Program-made: the position numbers and the translations under genes | The notes under the pieces: generated by a model | Database searches by the model: none | The model's input: only the letters and a program-made list of their open reading frames with translations | Told to the model about the DNA's origin: nothing | In this document: positions 15,948-25,136 of the stretch, piece after piece | Position numbering within the stretch: the stretch's first letter is position 1 | Layout: each line of letters starts with the position of its first letter | NCBI RefSeq assembly: GCF_002154225.1 | Contig: NZ_MTSE01000001.1 | Span: 682,001-746,000 of the forward strand | DNA: 64,000 nt | From: Hymenobacter crusticola | Lineage (GTDB): Bacteria > Bacteroidota > Bacteroidia > Cytophagales > Hymenobacteraceae | Direction: 5' to 3'

Positions 15948-18900
15948 CTATTTTTCTGTTTTTGTGCTATCGGCGCTGCCGGGCGCTGGGCTGGTAGAGG
16001 TCGTTTTCTTGGGCTTACCGAAAAGCAAACCACTGAGTTTGTCTTTGGCTTTAGCTTGCAACTCTAGGCGCTTCTTTTCCACTTCTGCTTGCGCCTTAGC
16101 CTGCAAATCTTGCTGCCGACGAGCTAGCTCGCGTTGCATGCTATCCTGGGCTACTTGGGCTCTGGCTTGCAGCTTTAACTTGGCATCGTCTACTTTGGCT
16201 TGCACTACGTTGCTCACGAGCGTTTTCGCCTGATCTTTCACGCTACTAGTTGTAAGCTTCACTTGCGGGCTTGTCACGGTACCGCCGATGTTCAAACCTA
16301 GGGTCACGCGGTCGGTGCCTTGCAGGTTCGAAACACCCGCAAGTTGCGAAACCTTGCTATTAAGCTGGCTACCTAGTTTGCCGGTAGGCACGTTCAGGGC
16401 CGTTACGTAGGCCAAAGCGCCCGCCACTGAATTTGAGCCACCAATAGTCATCTTAATTTGGCCAACCGTCAGGTCGAAAGGCTTCACAATAAAGTTGCCG
16501 TTTACAATCTCGGCCGATATATCCTTATTGGCAACTGCGAAGTTCTTCAGCTCCTGCAATTGAGTAAGGCTGCTGATCTTGTTGAGCACTTCTAAGTTGC
16601 CAACTGCTGCCTTCACCACTTCAAACAAGCCCTTGCCGTTTAGAGTGTTGTAGTTTGGCATCATATCCGGACCCATCTCGCCGCTCACATTGAAGTTGGT
16701 CGAAAACACCCCTTGCACCAAACCAGCCATCGGTACCAGCGTCTTGATGGAGTTGAAGGCTTGGAAAGCATTTTGGAAGTTCAGGTCTTTGATGTTCAAA
16801 CCAAAGTTGAACTTCGGGTGAGCTAGATCTTTGCTACTGTAGCTGCCATTGGTAGCGAAGGCGCCGCCTAGGGTGTTAAAGTTCAAGTTGTTGAGAGTGG
16901 CAGTTTGGTCACGCACGGTCACCACGCCCTTCACGTTGCTCAGGTTTAGGTTGTCGTACACCACCTGGTTCACATTGCTATTCAGCGTTAGGTCGAAATA
17001 CTTTGGAATTTCCAGGACGCCTTCCGCCTTAGCGGGGGCTTTGCTTGCCGCAGTTGTGGTGGGCTTAGCGGATACCTCATCTACCATCCACTCATTCACG
17101 TTGAAGCGGTTGCTGTTTACCGTCAGGTTGCCGCGTAACGGCTGGCCGGGCGTAAACAGATAGCCCATGTAGTTGCTAATGGTTCCAGAAGCCGCAATGT
17201 CCGACGAGCCCACAAAGCCAGTCATGTCTTGCAGCACAATCTTGTCGTTGTTGAAGGTGGCGGTGGCTTTGGTCACCTTCATGCCTTGTGGCAAATCGGT
17301 GCTCTTATAAGTCACATTCTGGGCGTTTACCGTGCCCGACGCTACCACACTTTGGTAGCGGCCCGCTTCGATATCAGCCATTTTGCCCTTGGCCGCCACG
17401 TTGCCGCTGAGGCGGCCAGTCACCGTCATGCCTTCCAATGGGAAGATCTTAGTAATTTTGGTTAAGTCAATTATGCCTTTCACATTGGCGTCAAACACGG
17501 GCTTGTCAATATTTTGGGCGGCCACGCGGCCTTCCAACGGCTCACCATCCAGCAGCATTCGAAACTGCGGAATATCAATGCGGGTGTCGTTTACTTGGCC
17601 GGTGGTGTTCACCACAGTGCCGTTCAGCGTCAGGTTCTCAATGGGAGCCGGAAACTGCTTGCTCTTCACGTAGCCGTTGGTCAGGCGCATGGCAGCATTC
17701 ACTACGGGCATCTGCGTTTTAGAATACGTGCCCTTGGCCGTAGCATCCACGAACAACAGACCACGCAACAGCAGATCCTGCACCGGATATACTTTCATCA
17801 TTTCGGCTAGGTCTACGTTGGCTTTCACGCGGCCATTCACGTTCATCGGCTCTAAGCCATCAATGGCCACGTTGCCATCGATGGGGTTCTTCCCTAGGTC
17901 GAGGTGAAACTGCTTCACGTTCACTTTCACGTTGTTGGTAAAGCCCGAGGGGTTATCCACCATCATGTCCACGTTGATGTTGCGGGCGGCTTGCGGCAGG
18001 TCGGGGTACTTAAACATGCCGTTTTTCACTTGCAAGTTCACACCATAACCCGGCATACGCACATCGTCCATCGTGCCTTTGAAGTAGCCATCGAAGCCCA
18101 TCTTGCCACTCGTCTCGATGTTCTTGAACTTCTCAGTAAATACACCCGGTACCAAGCTCAAAATGTTTTTGAAGTCGGTTTCCAGCGCTTTGAATTTCAA
18201 GTCAAAATCCATGGCTTTGCCCGGCATAGCAATGGTGCCGGCGAAGCTCGCTGGGAAGTCGTTTACCCGCACGTTATTGTCCTTGAAGGTGAACAACATC
18301 TTAGCTAGGTCCATGCTCATCGTCACATCGGCATCGAGCTTGGTTTTGGATAGGTAATCCGTGCCAGCGTAGTTCATGGTAAAGTTGTCGGCTGTAGTTT
18401 TCGACGTCATATCGAACACGTCTTGCTCGAAATCGCCAGAGCCGGTGTGGTTCACATTCGCGGCGCGCATCGCAAACGGAATGCTCAAATCCTCGTAGCG
18501 CAGCTTGCCGTTCGTGATTTCCCAGCCCTTGATAGCTAGGCTCATGTTGTTTTGCGTCGTGTCTTTGCCCTGTTCGGCCATAGTGGAGTCGGACAGGAAT
18601 ATATCCCAGTTGGCACGGCCGCTTTTCAGCACCTTGATGCTGATAGTAGGCTCATCCAGTTGAATGGACTTGATCTTGATTTGCTCGCCACGCACGACGC
18701 TCATCAGGTCCATGCCCAGGCGGAAAGCGGGCAGGTAAGCTAGGGTATCACGGGCAAAGGAATCTTTACCAATGATGCGCAACTCCTTTACGCTCAGCGC
18801 TAGGTTAGGAAAATCGCGCAGCAGGCTCAGATCAATGTTGCTCGGGTTGTACTCTACCTTCGCGTTCACGCGCTCTGCAATTTGCTTGTCAATTGCCTGC

Positions 18901-18992
18901 TGTATTTTGTCCTTAAACAACACCGGCGCTAGCGCCAGCGCTGCCACCAACACGACCAGGAAGATTGCTAGGCCAACAAAAATTTTACGCAT
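15948..18992 (-). CDS. AsmA-like envelope protein (AsmA/DUF748-type)
   Basis: The protein has 1014 residues from the ATG at 18992 (MRKIFVGLAIFLVVLVAALA); ten further in-frame codons upstream are not needed. One N-terminal transmembrane helix (4-24) is followed by the AsmA opening (VEYNPSNIDLSLLRDFPNLALSVKE, with FARDTLAYLPAFRLGMDL) and a long beta-repeat region with recurring asn/asp-gly strands. Close to the C-terminus is the AsmA_2-like block (LNIGGTVTSPQVKL). The last 80 residues form a charged coiled coil (AKLKLQARAQVAQDSMQREL). AsmA-like proteins bridge the periplasm and are implicated in lipid transport to the outer membrane; that role here is inferred from family knowledge. Confidence 0.85.
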   Translation of the reverse strand: MRKIFVGLAIFLVVLVAALALAPVLFKDKIQQAIDKQIAERVNAKVEYNPSNIDLSLLRDFPNLALSVKELRIIGKDSFARDTLAYLPAFRLGMDLMSVVRGEQIKIKSIQLDEPTISIKVLKSGRANWDIFLSDSTMAEQGKDTTQNNMSLAIKGWEITNGKLRYEDLSIPFAMRAANVNHTGSGDFEQDVFDMTSKTTADNFTMNYAGTDYLSKTKLDADVTMSMDLAKMLFTFKDNNVRVNDFPASFAGTIAMPGKAMDFDLKFKALETDFKNILSLVPGVFTEKFKNIETSGKMGFDGYFKGTMDDVRMPGYGVNLQVKNGMFKYPDLPQAARNINVDMMVDNPSGFTNNVKVNVKQFHLDLGKNPIDGNVAIDGLEPMNVNGRVKANVDLAEMMKVYPVQDLLLRGLLFVDATAKGTYSKTQMPVVNAAMRLTNGYVKSKQFPAPIENLTLNGTVVNTTGQVNDTRIDIPQFRMLLDGEPLEGRVAAQNIDKPVFDANVKGIIDLTKITKIFPLEGMTVTGRLSGNVAAKGKMADIEAGRYQSVVASGTVNAQNVTYKSTDLPQGMKVTKATATFNNDKIVLQDMTGFVGSSDIAASGTISNYMGYLFTPGQPLRGNLTVNSNRFNVNEWMVDEVSAKPTTTAASKAPAKAEGVLEIPKYFDLTLNSNVNQVVYDNLNLSNVKGVVTVRDQTATLNNLNFNTLGGAFATNGSYSSKDLAHPKFNFGLNIKDLNFQNAFQAFNSIKTLVPMAGLVQGVFSTNFNVSGEMGPDMMPNYNTLNGKGLFEVVKAAVGNLEVLNKISSLTQLQELKNFAVANKDISAEIVNGNFIVKPFDLTVGQIKMTIGGSNSVAGALAYVTALNVPTGKLGSQLNSKVSQLAGVSNLQGTDRVTLGLNIGGTVTSPQVKLTTSSVKDQAKTLVSNVVQAKVDDAKLKLQARAQVAQDSMQRELARRQQDLQAKAQAEVEKKRLELQAKAKDKLSGLLFGKPKKTTSTSPAPGSADSTKTEK

Positions 18993-19335
18993 AAGAAAAA
19001 AAGTTATGCTGCGAATACGCAACTCGTTCGGAGCTTGCGACGCAGTCAGAATGAATGTTCAGCACGAGGTAGTCAGCCGAGAGGCAGCTTAGGCGTGCAC
19101 TCATAACATAGGATTTCAAGTCAAACATAGAAGTTGAGCCAACAACCTAGTAGCTATTTATGAGTTTCCTTGCTCGGAGCAGTTGGCCAAACCTAGCTTC
19201 GTGGCTTGCGCCACCACATAAAACGTTCCGAACTCGGTTGCCCTAATTCAACCCATGGAAATAAGCACTTTAGTTCCGGCTTTTGTTCGGCACTATGTAC
19301 GAAACCGATTATCCAACGCGTTAGAAGGCCCGGTT
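18993..19335. other. Divergent intergenic region, nothing recognised
   Basis: About 340 bp between the leftward AsmA-like gene and the rightward PorP/SprF gene. I see no exact TAnnTTTG box, tRNA or hairpin with clear function. The PorP frame is open back to 19255, so part of this may be coding. Confidence 0.4.
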
Positions 19336-20403
19336 ATGCGTGGATATTGGCTTTCTTTTTTAACTCGGCGGTGGCAACCATTTCGGCAGAAGCTAGCTGC
19401 TACTACGCTAACTGTGGGGCTTAGTGTCGGAGTGTTTACCACCGCTACGGCGCAAGACCTATATTTTGCTCAACCTTTTGCTTCACGCCTGCACACCAAC
19501 CCAGCCTTTGCCGGCTTACTCGATGATTACGGGGTTACGCTAAACTACCGCAATCAATTTCCGACCTTAGCTGGCTCTTTTCAAACTAGCCAACTTGCCG
19601 CCGATTACCGTTTTCCAAGTCAGCGCAGCGCCGTTGGTTTGCTCATCGATTACGACCGCACCGGTAGCATCGGCTACACACGCTTCGAAGCCGGTGGTGT
19701 GTATGCGTATCATACGCGCCTTACCGAAGGCTTGAGCTTAAGCGGCGGCATCAACCTTAGCTACGGCAACCAACGTATCAGCTACAGTAACCTGGTTTTC
19801 GGCGACCAACTTTCTGACGACGGACTCGTTTTGAACCAATCATCGGAAGCTTTTGATTACAAACCTACCAACTATTTCACCGTAGGCACGGGAGTGTTGC
19901 TGTACTCCGATCAGTTTTGGCTGGGAGTAGCGGGGCATCACCTCAATCAGCCCGACCTAGGTTTCGTTACCCAGACCAATTTGCCTATTCGCCTGAATAT
20001 TAATGCCGGGTACAAATATTATTTCTTGAAATCGACCGTTAAGCAAGAGTATCGTGAAATCAGCCTTTCACCGGTTGTGAATTATGCCAAACAAGGCGGC
20101 TCACAGCGCGCGGAAGTAGGGTTATACGGTACCGTGACCCCTCTAACGCTCGGTATTGTGTACCGGGGCTTGCCTTTGCCGGGTGCAAATCACCCTCAAC
20201 AAGTGCTAACCAGTGTAGTAGGAGTGAGCTTCGGATCATTTCGGCTCGGTTATAGCTATGACGCTAGCCTGAGTCAGTTTAGCTCCGATTTTGGCGGAGC
20301 TCACGAGATTTCCTTAGCCGTGCGCAACTTCGATATGCTCGAAGCCGCCTGGCGCCGGCTGAAACGGCGGAATTACCCCGTCATTCCTTGCCCGGCCTTT
20401 TAG
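19336..20403 (+). CDS. PorP/SprF family type IX secretion system membrane protein
   Basis: The protein has 355 residues from the ATG at 19336, which keeps a long basic n-region before the signal core (LAATTLTVGLSVGVFTTATA, cleavage before QDLYF); an ATG at 19255 is an alternative. The mature start QDLYFAQPFASRLHTNPAFAG and the following NYRNQFPTLAGSFQTSQLAAD are diagnostic of PorP/SprF, outer-membrane barrels associated with T9SS secretion and gliding adhesins. The rest is amphipathic strands (VGLLIDYDRTGSIGYTRFEA). It sits 67 bp upstream of the GldJ-like gene, consistent with a gliding/T9SS pair. Confidence 0.88.
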   Translation: MRGYWLSFLTRRWQPFRQKLAATTLTVGLSVGVFTTATAQDLYFAQPFASRLHTNPAFAGLLDDYGVTLNYRNQFPTLAGSFQTSQLAADYRFPSQRSAVGLLIDYDRTGSIGYTRFEAGGVYAYHTRLTEGLSLSGGINLSYGNQRISYSNLVFGDQLSDDGLVLNQSSEAFDYKPTNYFTVGTGVLLYSDQFWLGVAGHHLNQPDLGFVTQTNLPIRLNINAGYKYYFLKSTVKQEYREISLSPVVNYAKQGGSQRAEVGLYGTVTPLTLGIVYRGLPLPGANHPQQVLTSVVGVSFGSFRLGYSYDASLSQFSSDFGGAHEISLAVRNFDMLEAAWRRLKRRNYPVIPCPAF

Positions 20404-20470
20404 TTTGTTGTAATATTGTACGCAATTGCCTTATATAAAACCTTTTCTCTCAGGTAGTTTCAACTCGATC

Positions 20471-21730
20471 ATGAATTTTTCCAAGTACTTGCAGTATGCT
20501 GTTGTCGGAGCCTTCGCGCTGGCATCTTGCAAACACGGTCCGCCAACAGCCACCAAGCCCGGTAAGTATAGCTCCACCACAGGCATGGAATACAATACCG
20601 AGGAAGGTATGAAGGTTGCTGATTATAAAGGCATTCCTGAAGGTCCTGGTCTCGTATTCATTGAAGGTGGTCGCACCGTACTCGGTTCTTCCGAGGAAGA
20701 TGTGGCAATGACCCACGACAACATAGAACGGACCGTTACGATTGCTTCGTTCTACATGGACGAAGCCGAAGTAGCCAACATCCACTGGCTCGAATACCTG
20801 CACTTTGTCCGCAAGGACTCTTCGGAGGAATTCTATCAGTCAGCCCTACCCGACACTACGGTGTGGGCGCGTGAGCTGTCGTTCAACGACCCTTACGTTG
20901 ATTACTACCTGCGTTATCCCGGCTTCCGTTACTTCCCAGTAGTAGGCGTAAGCTGGCTCCAGGCCAACGACTATTGCACGTGGCGTACGAGCAAGGTAAA
21001 CGAAACCCTCGCTGGCAACGCCGACGAAAGTGGCAGCAGCAGTGGCGGTGGCCTCTTCAAGAAAAAGAAGAAAGGCGGTGACGCTGGTGGCGAGGCTGCC
21101 GAAGGCACCGACGACTCAGGCAAACCAAAGATTTCGATCGAGAACGGCAACACGCTTCCCAACTACCGTCTGCCCACAGAGGCTGAATGGGAATACGCTG
21201 CACAGGCGCTCATTGGCACCCAGGAAACGGGCAACGAGAACCAAGAAAACAAGCGTATCTACCCCTGGGATGGTCGCCAAGTGCGGAACCCCTACGGTGC
21301 GAAGATGGGTCAGTTCCTAGCTAACTTCAAGCGCGGCCGTGGTGACTACGCCGGTATCGCTGGTTCGCTCAACGACGGCGCCATGATCACGGAGTATATC
21401 TACAACTACCCTCCGAACGACTACGGCCTGTACAACATGGCGGGCAACGTCAACGAATGGGTACAGGACATTTACCGTCCGCTGTCGTTCGAAGATGTGG
21501 AAGACTTGAACCCCTTCCGTCGTAACGGTTTCTTGGACCCTGCCGAGAAGTATGACAAGAAAGGTTATCAGTCACTCATCGACGACCACGTACGCGTGTA
21601 CAAAGGTGGTTCTTGGCGCGACGTAGCGTATTGGCTCTCGCCTGGTACGCGCCGCTTCATGGCCGAAGACTCGGCAACGGCTACTATCGGTTTCCGCTGC
21701 GCGATGATCAACGCTGGCTCGAACAAGTAA
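20471..21730 (+). CDS. gldJ: Gliding motility/T9SS lipoprotein GldJ-like (SUMF1/FGE fold)
   Basis: The protein has 419 residues from the ATG at 20471. The lipobox ALASC gives a lipidated Cys at about 20. The formylglycine-generating-enzyme-like fold follows: GPGLVFIEGGRTVLGSSEED, FYMDEAEVANIHWLEYL, YFPVVGVSWLQANDYCTWR, YRLPTEAEWEYAAQ, YGLYNMAGNVNEWVQD and GGSWRDVAYWLSPGTRRF. The RYPGFRYFPVVGVSW plus WRTSKVNE pattern favours GldJ over the related GldK/PorK, but that choice is from memory. A low-complexity Ser/Gly/Lys insertion (SSSGGGLFKKKKKGG) interrupts the domain near residue 185. GldJ is needed for gliding and stabilises the T9SS motor in flavobacteria. A strong terminator follows. Confidence 0.8.
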   Translation: MNFSKYLQYAVVGAFALASCKHGPPTATKPGKYSSTTGMEYNTEEGMKVADYKGIPEGPGLVFIEGGRTVLGSSEEDVAMTHDNIERTVTIASFYMDEAEVANIHWLEYLHFVRKDSSEEFYQSALPDTTVWARELSFNDPYVDYYLRYPGFRYFPVVGVSWLQANDYCTWRTSKVNETLAGNADESGSSSGGGLFKKKKKGGDAGGEAAEGTDDSGKPKISIENGNTLPNYRLPTEAEWEYAAQALIGTQETGNENQENKRIYPWDGRQVRNPYGAKMGQFLANFKRGRGDYAGIAGSLNDGAMITEYIYNYPPNDYGLYNMAGNVNEWVQDIYRPLSFEDVEDLNPFRRNGFLDPAEKYDKKGYQSLIDDHVRVYKGGSWRDVAYWLSPGTRRFMAEDSATATIGFRCAMINAGSNK

Positions 21731-21750
21731 GCTAGCTTCACTTCATAAGA

Positions 21751-21781
21751 AAGCCCGAACCAAATGGTTCGGGCTTTTTTT
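21751..21781 (+). terminator. Rho-independent terminator after gldJ
   Basis: AAGCCCGAACC (21751-21761) pairs perfectly with GGTTCGGGCTT (21766-21776) and is followed by a run of Ts. Confidence 0.92.
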
Positions 21782-21850
21782 GTTGTCTATGCAACCAGAG
21801 GAGGTTAACTAGAACTCTCTACAAAGAACACTATTATAGCTACTATTCTG

Positions 21851-22399
21851 ATGCGCAAAACGCTCCTGCTCGCTGGTTTTGCTACTTCTCTGCTTTTCTT
21901 AGGCTGTGGAAAAGAAGAGGCAAAACCACAAGACCAGCTAACAGCGCGCTTTGTATTGCTGAATGAAAAGCGGCAGGAGACGACGGTATTCGCGGCAGGT
22001 GACAACGTCATCTTCAGCTTTCAGCTCCGCAATAAATCAGGCCAGGATGTTGGGCTAAAGAATCCCATCTTCAATACGGAACACTTCTGCGAGGTATATC
22101 AGCGCGAAAAAAACGACAATGCAGGTATCTCCCTAGGGGTACCGTACCAGGGTGTTTTCTGTACCTACCAAGGTGCTAATCTGCTGCTAGCAAACAGCAC
22201 CTTAACACAAGAAATTTCGTGGGCGGAGGACAAAGCAATTCCAACCGTTGGGTTCTTCTGCGGCCGTAGTCCGCAGCAACTATTGCCCGTTGGAAAATAC
22301 CGTACGGCCTTTACGACGGCCATCGATATTGTGCAGAACAACAAAGTAGTAGGGCAGGTACCTGCCAAAACGTATGCTGTTGACTTTGAAGTACGCTAG
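21851..22399 (+). CDS. Putative lipoprotein, function unknown
   Basis: The protein has 182 residues. The N-terminus MRKTLLLAGFATSLLFLGC carries a lipobox (LFLGC, Cys 19). The mature part looks like a single immunoglobulin-like beta domain (VIFSFQLRNKSGQDVGLKN, PVGKYRTAFTTAIDIV) with four cysteines (FNTEHFCEVY, VFCTYQ, GFFCGRSP), resembling BsuPI-type inhibitors only in general pattern. No catalytic residues stand out. It is convergent with comF with only 6 bp between stop codons. Confidence 0.6.
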   Translation: MRKTLLLAGFATSLLFLGCGKEEAKPQDQLTARFVLLNEKRQETTVFAAGDNVIFSFQLRNKSGQDVGLKNPIFNTEHFCEVYQREKNDNAGISLGVPYQGVFCTYQGANLLLANSTLTQEISWAEDKAIPTVGFFCGRSPQQLLPVGKYRTAFTTAIDIVQNNKVVGQVPAKTYAVDFEVR

Positions 22400-22405
22400 G
22401 CGACG

Positions 22406-23110
22406 TTAGTGTTCCGCACAGGCAATGGTTGCGACACTCACCTCAGCCGCACCAGCAGCCAGCAGAGCAGCGGCGCAAGCTTCCAATGTAGCGCCGGTGG
22501 TCAGTACATCATCTACGACCAAGATGTGTTTGCCTACAATGGCAAGCTGCTCAGCTACCTCAAATACTTCCGCCACGTTCTTCCAACGCTCTGTGCGATT
22601 TTTGCGCGTCTGCGAATCGGTGTGCTCCGTGCGTCGCAGGGCGCTAGCACTCCACGGCCTAGCCATACCGAGGGCTAGACCTTCGGCGAACGTGTCCGAC
22701 TGGTTATAGCCGCGCTTGGCCAGCTTACGTGGGTGAAGGGGCACGGGAACAATTAAGTCAAAGTCAGTGGCAATACCCTGCTCAGCTAGCTCAGCTCCGT
22801 ACCAACGACCTAGCACCAAGCCAATATCGCGCTGCCCCTTGTACTTGAGTTGGTGCAACAAGTGCTGCACACGGCCGCGGCGCAGAAAGCGTACGTAGCT
22901 CAGTGCATAGCGTATCGGCAGCTTGCCCCAGAAGCGGCGAGCCAATGGATTCTCGCTAGCGGGCAGCTTGTGGTAATCGGTATATGGCAACTGCGTGCGG
23001 CACAGAGTACACAGGTAGTCTTCGCCGCGAGCGAGGGGCTCCTCACAAGCTAGGCATACTTGCGGGAAGATCAGACCGACGAAATCGGATAGCGCAGTGC
23101 GGAACAGCAT
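22406..23110 (-). CDS. comF: ComF-family phosphoribosyltransferase-like protein
   Basis: The protein has 234 residues. The N-terminal zinc ribbon has paired CxxC motifs (CLACEEP and CTLCR), followed by HQLKYKGQRDIGLVLGRWYG and the phosphoribosyltransferase domain: VPVPLHPRKLAKRGYNQSD and the PRPP-binding loop ILVVDDVLTTGAT. ComF proteins take part in uptake of transforming DNA in competent bacteria, or in its processing, and are nearly universal in Bacteroidota. It is encoded alone on the minus strand. Length is normal. Confidence 0.93.
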   Translation of the reverse strand: MLFRTALSDFVGLIFPQVCLACEEPLARGEDYLCTLCRTQLPYTDYHKLPASENPLARRFWGKLPIRYALSYVRFLRRGRVQHLLHQLKYKGQRDIGLVLGRWYGAELAEQGIATDFDLIVPVPLHPRKLAKRGYNQSDTFAEGLALGMARPWSASALRRTEHTDSQTRKNRTERWKNVAEVFEVAEQLAIVGKHILVVDDVLTTGATLEACAAALLAAGAAEVSVATIACAEH

Positions 23111-23299
23111 GGAGTAGAGAAGCCGTTACAGGAATAATCACCCAGTAGTCATTTCCAGATTCCTTGCTTCGCGCGGAATGACACCGGGGACCTAGGTTCT
23201 TATTATCGATACTTTGTAAACCTTTGTGTTCGCAAAGCCATTATCTAGCCAAGCTTTGCTGCTCAAAATTCACTTTTCACCCTCTCACCATTTTTTCGG

Positions 23300-23677
23300 A
23301 TGAGCCTCGTTACCGAATTCAACGATTACCGCGCCCGCATGAACGAGAAGATCATGGCGGCTGATAATAAGGTCATTAAGCGCTTCTTCAACCTCGACAC
23401 TAATGCTTACCAGGATGGCGCTTTGGACGTAAAAACCAAGGAGATGCTAGGTCTGGCCTGCTCCATGGTGTTGCGTTGCGACGACTGCATCAAGTACCAC
23501 TTAGGCAAGTGCCACGAAGAAGGTCTCACGGATGCAGAAATCTATGAGGTGTTTGCCATTGCCAACCTCATCGGCGGCAGCATCGTGATTCCGCATTTTC
23601 GTCGGGCCGTGGAATACTGGGAAGAGTTGAAAGCAGAGGCCGTTACGCCCACGGCACCTCACGCGCACGAGGCATGA
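23300..23677 (+). CDS. Carboxymuconolactone decarboxylase/AhpD-like protein
   Basis: The protein has 125 residues. The AhpD-like core is KTKEMLGLACSMVLRCDDCIKYH, with the CxxC redox pair and the downstream His, then GLTDAEIYEVFAIANLIGGS. Such proteins act as alkylhydroperoxidase-type disulfide reductants or as decarboxylases; the CxxC favours a redox role. The stop overlaps the start of the next gene in an ATGA (23674-23677), so the two are coupled. Confidence 0.88.
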   Translation: MSLVTEFNDYRARMNEKIMAADNKVIKRFFNLDTNAYQDGALDVKTKEMLGLACSMVLRCDDCIKYHLGKCHEEGLTDAEIYEVFAIANLIGGSIVIPHFRRAVEYWEELKAEAVTPTAPHAHEA

Positions 23678-24036
23678 GCTTAGACCCGCAGGAAACCGAA
23701 GCCGAATTTGAAGCGCGCTGGTGGAGCCTGATGAATGAGATGCGCGCCCGTTTTGGCAAAAAACCGGATCTGAATGCTTTGCTCTTGCTTATTGGCGTGC
23801 AGGAGCTAGGTCAGGGCGCGGGGCCGTTTACGAAGGAGCAAAAGCAGGACCTGATGCACATTGCTACCTGCCGGCTCTTTAGCATCTCGGGGCACTACGA
23901 GCTAGAAAGCGTGGACGAGGATGGCTGGCCGCACTACAAGCTACTGCGCCCAGTACCGTTTGCCAACTTAAAGGAGCAAGAGCGCATGCTGAAGTGGCAC
24001 ATTTTGGAGTACTTCGATACGATTAATAATGACTAA
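23674..24036 (+). CDS. Conserved hypothetical protein
   Basis: The protein has 120 residues, without signal peptide or membrane segment. It is acidic and helical (FEARWWSLMNEMRARFGKKP, ALLLLIGVQELGQG, FTKEQKQDLMHIATCRLF), ending HILEYFDTINND. It is translationally coupled to the AhpD-like gene by an ATGA overlap, which suggests a shared pathway. I do not recognise a named family; the form resembles small conserved Bacteroidota proteins. Confidence 0.7.
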   Translation: MSLDPQETEAEFEARWWSLMNEMRARFGKKPDLNALLLLIGVQELGQGAGPFTKEQKQDLMHIATCRLFSISGHYELESVDEDGWPHYKLLRPVPFANLKEQERMLKWHILEYFDTINND

Positions 24037-24133
24037 ATGATTGAATGGCTGGTTGGTTGAAGAGTTGTTCGTTTAAACCTAGGCTTTGCATGAGCAGCCT
24101 TTTAGCCACTCAGTCATTTAACAATTCTCTACT

Positions 24134-24895
24134 TTGAAAATCATTTCTTACAACGTCAACGGCTTGCGCTCGGCGCTGACGAAGGGCTTACTAGAGTGGG
24201 TGAAACAAGCGGACCCCGATGTACTGTGCTTGCAGGAAATAAAAGCGGGCAGAGAACCGCTCGATGTTTCGGGATTCGAAGAGCTAGGCTACTACGCGTA
24301 CCTGCACCCGGCGGAAAAGCCCGGTTATAGCGGCGTGGCCACTTTCACGAAGCAAAAGCCAAACGCCGTAGAAATTGGCTGCGGCACCGCCGACTACGAC
24401 AGCGAAGGTCGCGTACTGCGCCTAGACTTCGATGATTGCTCGGTGCTAAACGTGTATATGCCGTCGGGAACTAGCGGCGCCGAGCGGCAGGCGTTCAAGG
24501 TGGCGTGGCTGCACTTTTTTCGCCAGTACGTAGCTCAGCTAAAAGCAAGTGTGCCGCCCTTGGTCATTGCTGGCGACTACAATTGCTGCCAAACGGACAT
24601 CGACTTGCACAATCCCAAAGCCAACCAGAACAGCCCTGGTTTCACGCCCGAGGAGCGCAAGTGGTTTGCTGATTTCTTAAAAGATGGATTCACCGATTCG
24701 TTTCGCTACCACCACGGCGACGCTACAGGTCATTACTCCTGGTGGACGTTCCGGGCTGGGGCCCGCAAGCGGAACGTGGGCTGGCGGCTAGATCATTTGC
24801 TCGTCGATGATGCGCTAAAACCTAGGATTGCCGACGCGGGCCTGCTGCCGGATGCCGTGCATTCAGACCACTGCCCGGCTTGGGTGAAGTTGTAG
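24134..24895 (+). CDS. xth: Exodeoxyribonuclease III
   Basis: The protein has 253 residues from a TTG start at 24134 (next codons KIISYNVNGLRSAL). It is a Mg-dependent AP endonuclease and 3'-5' exonuclease of base-excision repair. The EEP-fold residues are visible: N in SYNVNG, E in CLQEIKAG, YSGVATFTK, AGDYNCCQTDIDLHN (D and N), and SDHCPAWV at the C-terminus with the catalytic D-H pair. Length is normal for the ExoA/Xth group. It appears monocistronic. The non-ATG start is forced because no ATG lies nearby upstream and the protein begins exactly at the conserved MKIISYN position. Confidence 0.94.
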   Translation: MKIISYNVNGLRSALTKGLLEWVKQADPDVLCLQEIKAGREPLDVSGFEELGYYAYLHPAEKPGYSGVATFTKQKPNAVEIGCGTADYDSEGRVLRLDFDDCSVLNVYMPSGTSGAERQAFKVAWLHFFRQYVAQLKASVPPLVIAGDYNCCQTDIDLHNPKANQNSPGFTPEERKWFADFLKDGFTDSFRYHHGDATGHYSWWTFRAGARKRNVGWRLDHLLVDDALKPRIADAGLLPDAVHSDHCPAWVKL

Positions 24896-24955
24896 GGCTC
24901 CTACTTGTGTCTCGTTATCGGATGACTTTGCGTGAACGAGCTAGCTCTATCGACA

Positions 24956-25007
24956 CGAGGTAAACAACATCAGCATTGAGGGGCCACCAGGTAGGTGTCT
25001 CTACACC
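24956..25007 (-). repeat. Second copy of dispersed intergenic repeat, reverse orientation
   Basis: Read on the minus strand it begins GGTGTAGAGAC (25007-24997) and ends with GCTGATGTTGTTTACCT (24975-24959), matching the element at 8998-9050 end for end. The central part differs and has lost the CGTCTC hairpin arm, so this copy is degenerate. Confidence 0.6.
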
Positions 25008-25136
25008 AATTTTACTCCCACAACCGTTCGGCACTTTTTATGGCTGAGCCGTAGTTATACCGGTAGCTAAACTAAACACTTGGCGCACCTTCCAGATAAA
25101 ACGTATCTTGCTTTAGCCTGCTAGTGGGCTATTTTC

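Noticed and set aside
23141..23190. GTCATTTCC...GGAATGAC short inverted repeat downstream of comF
   Set aside because: Only 8 matched bases with a bulge; resembles common dispersed words but too short to support an element.
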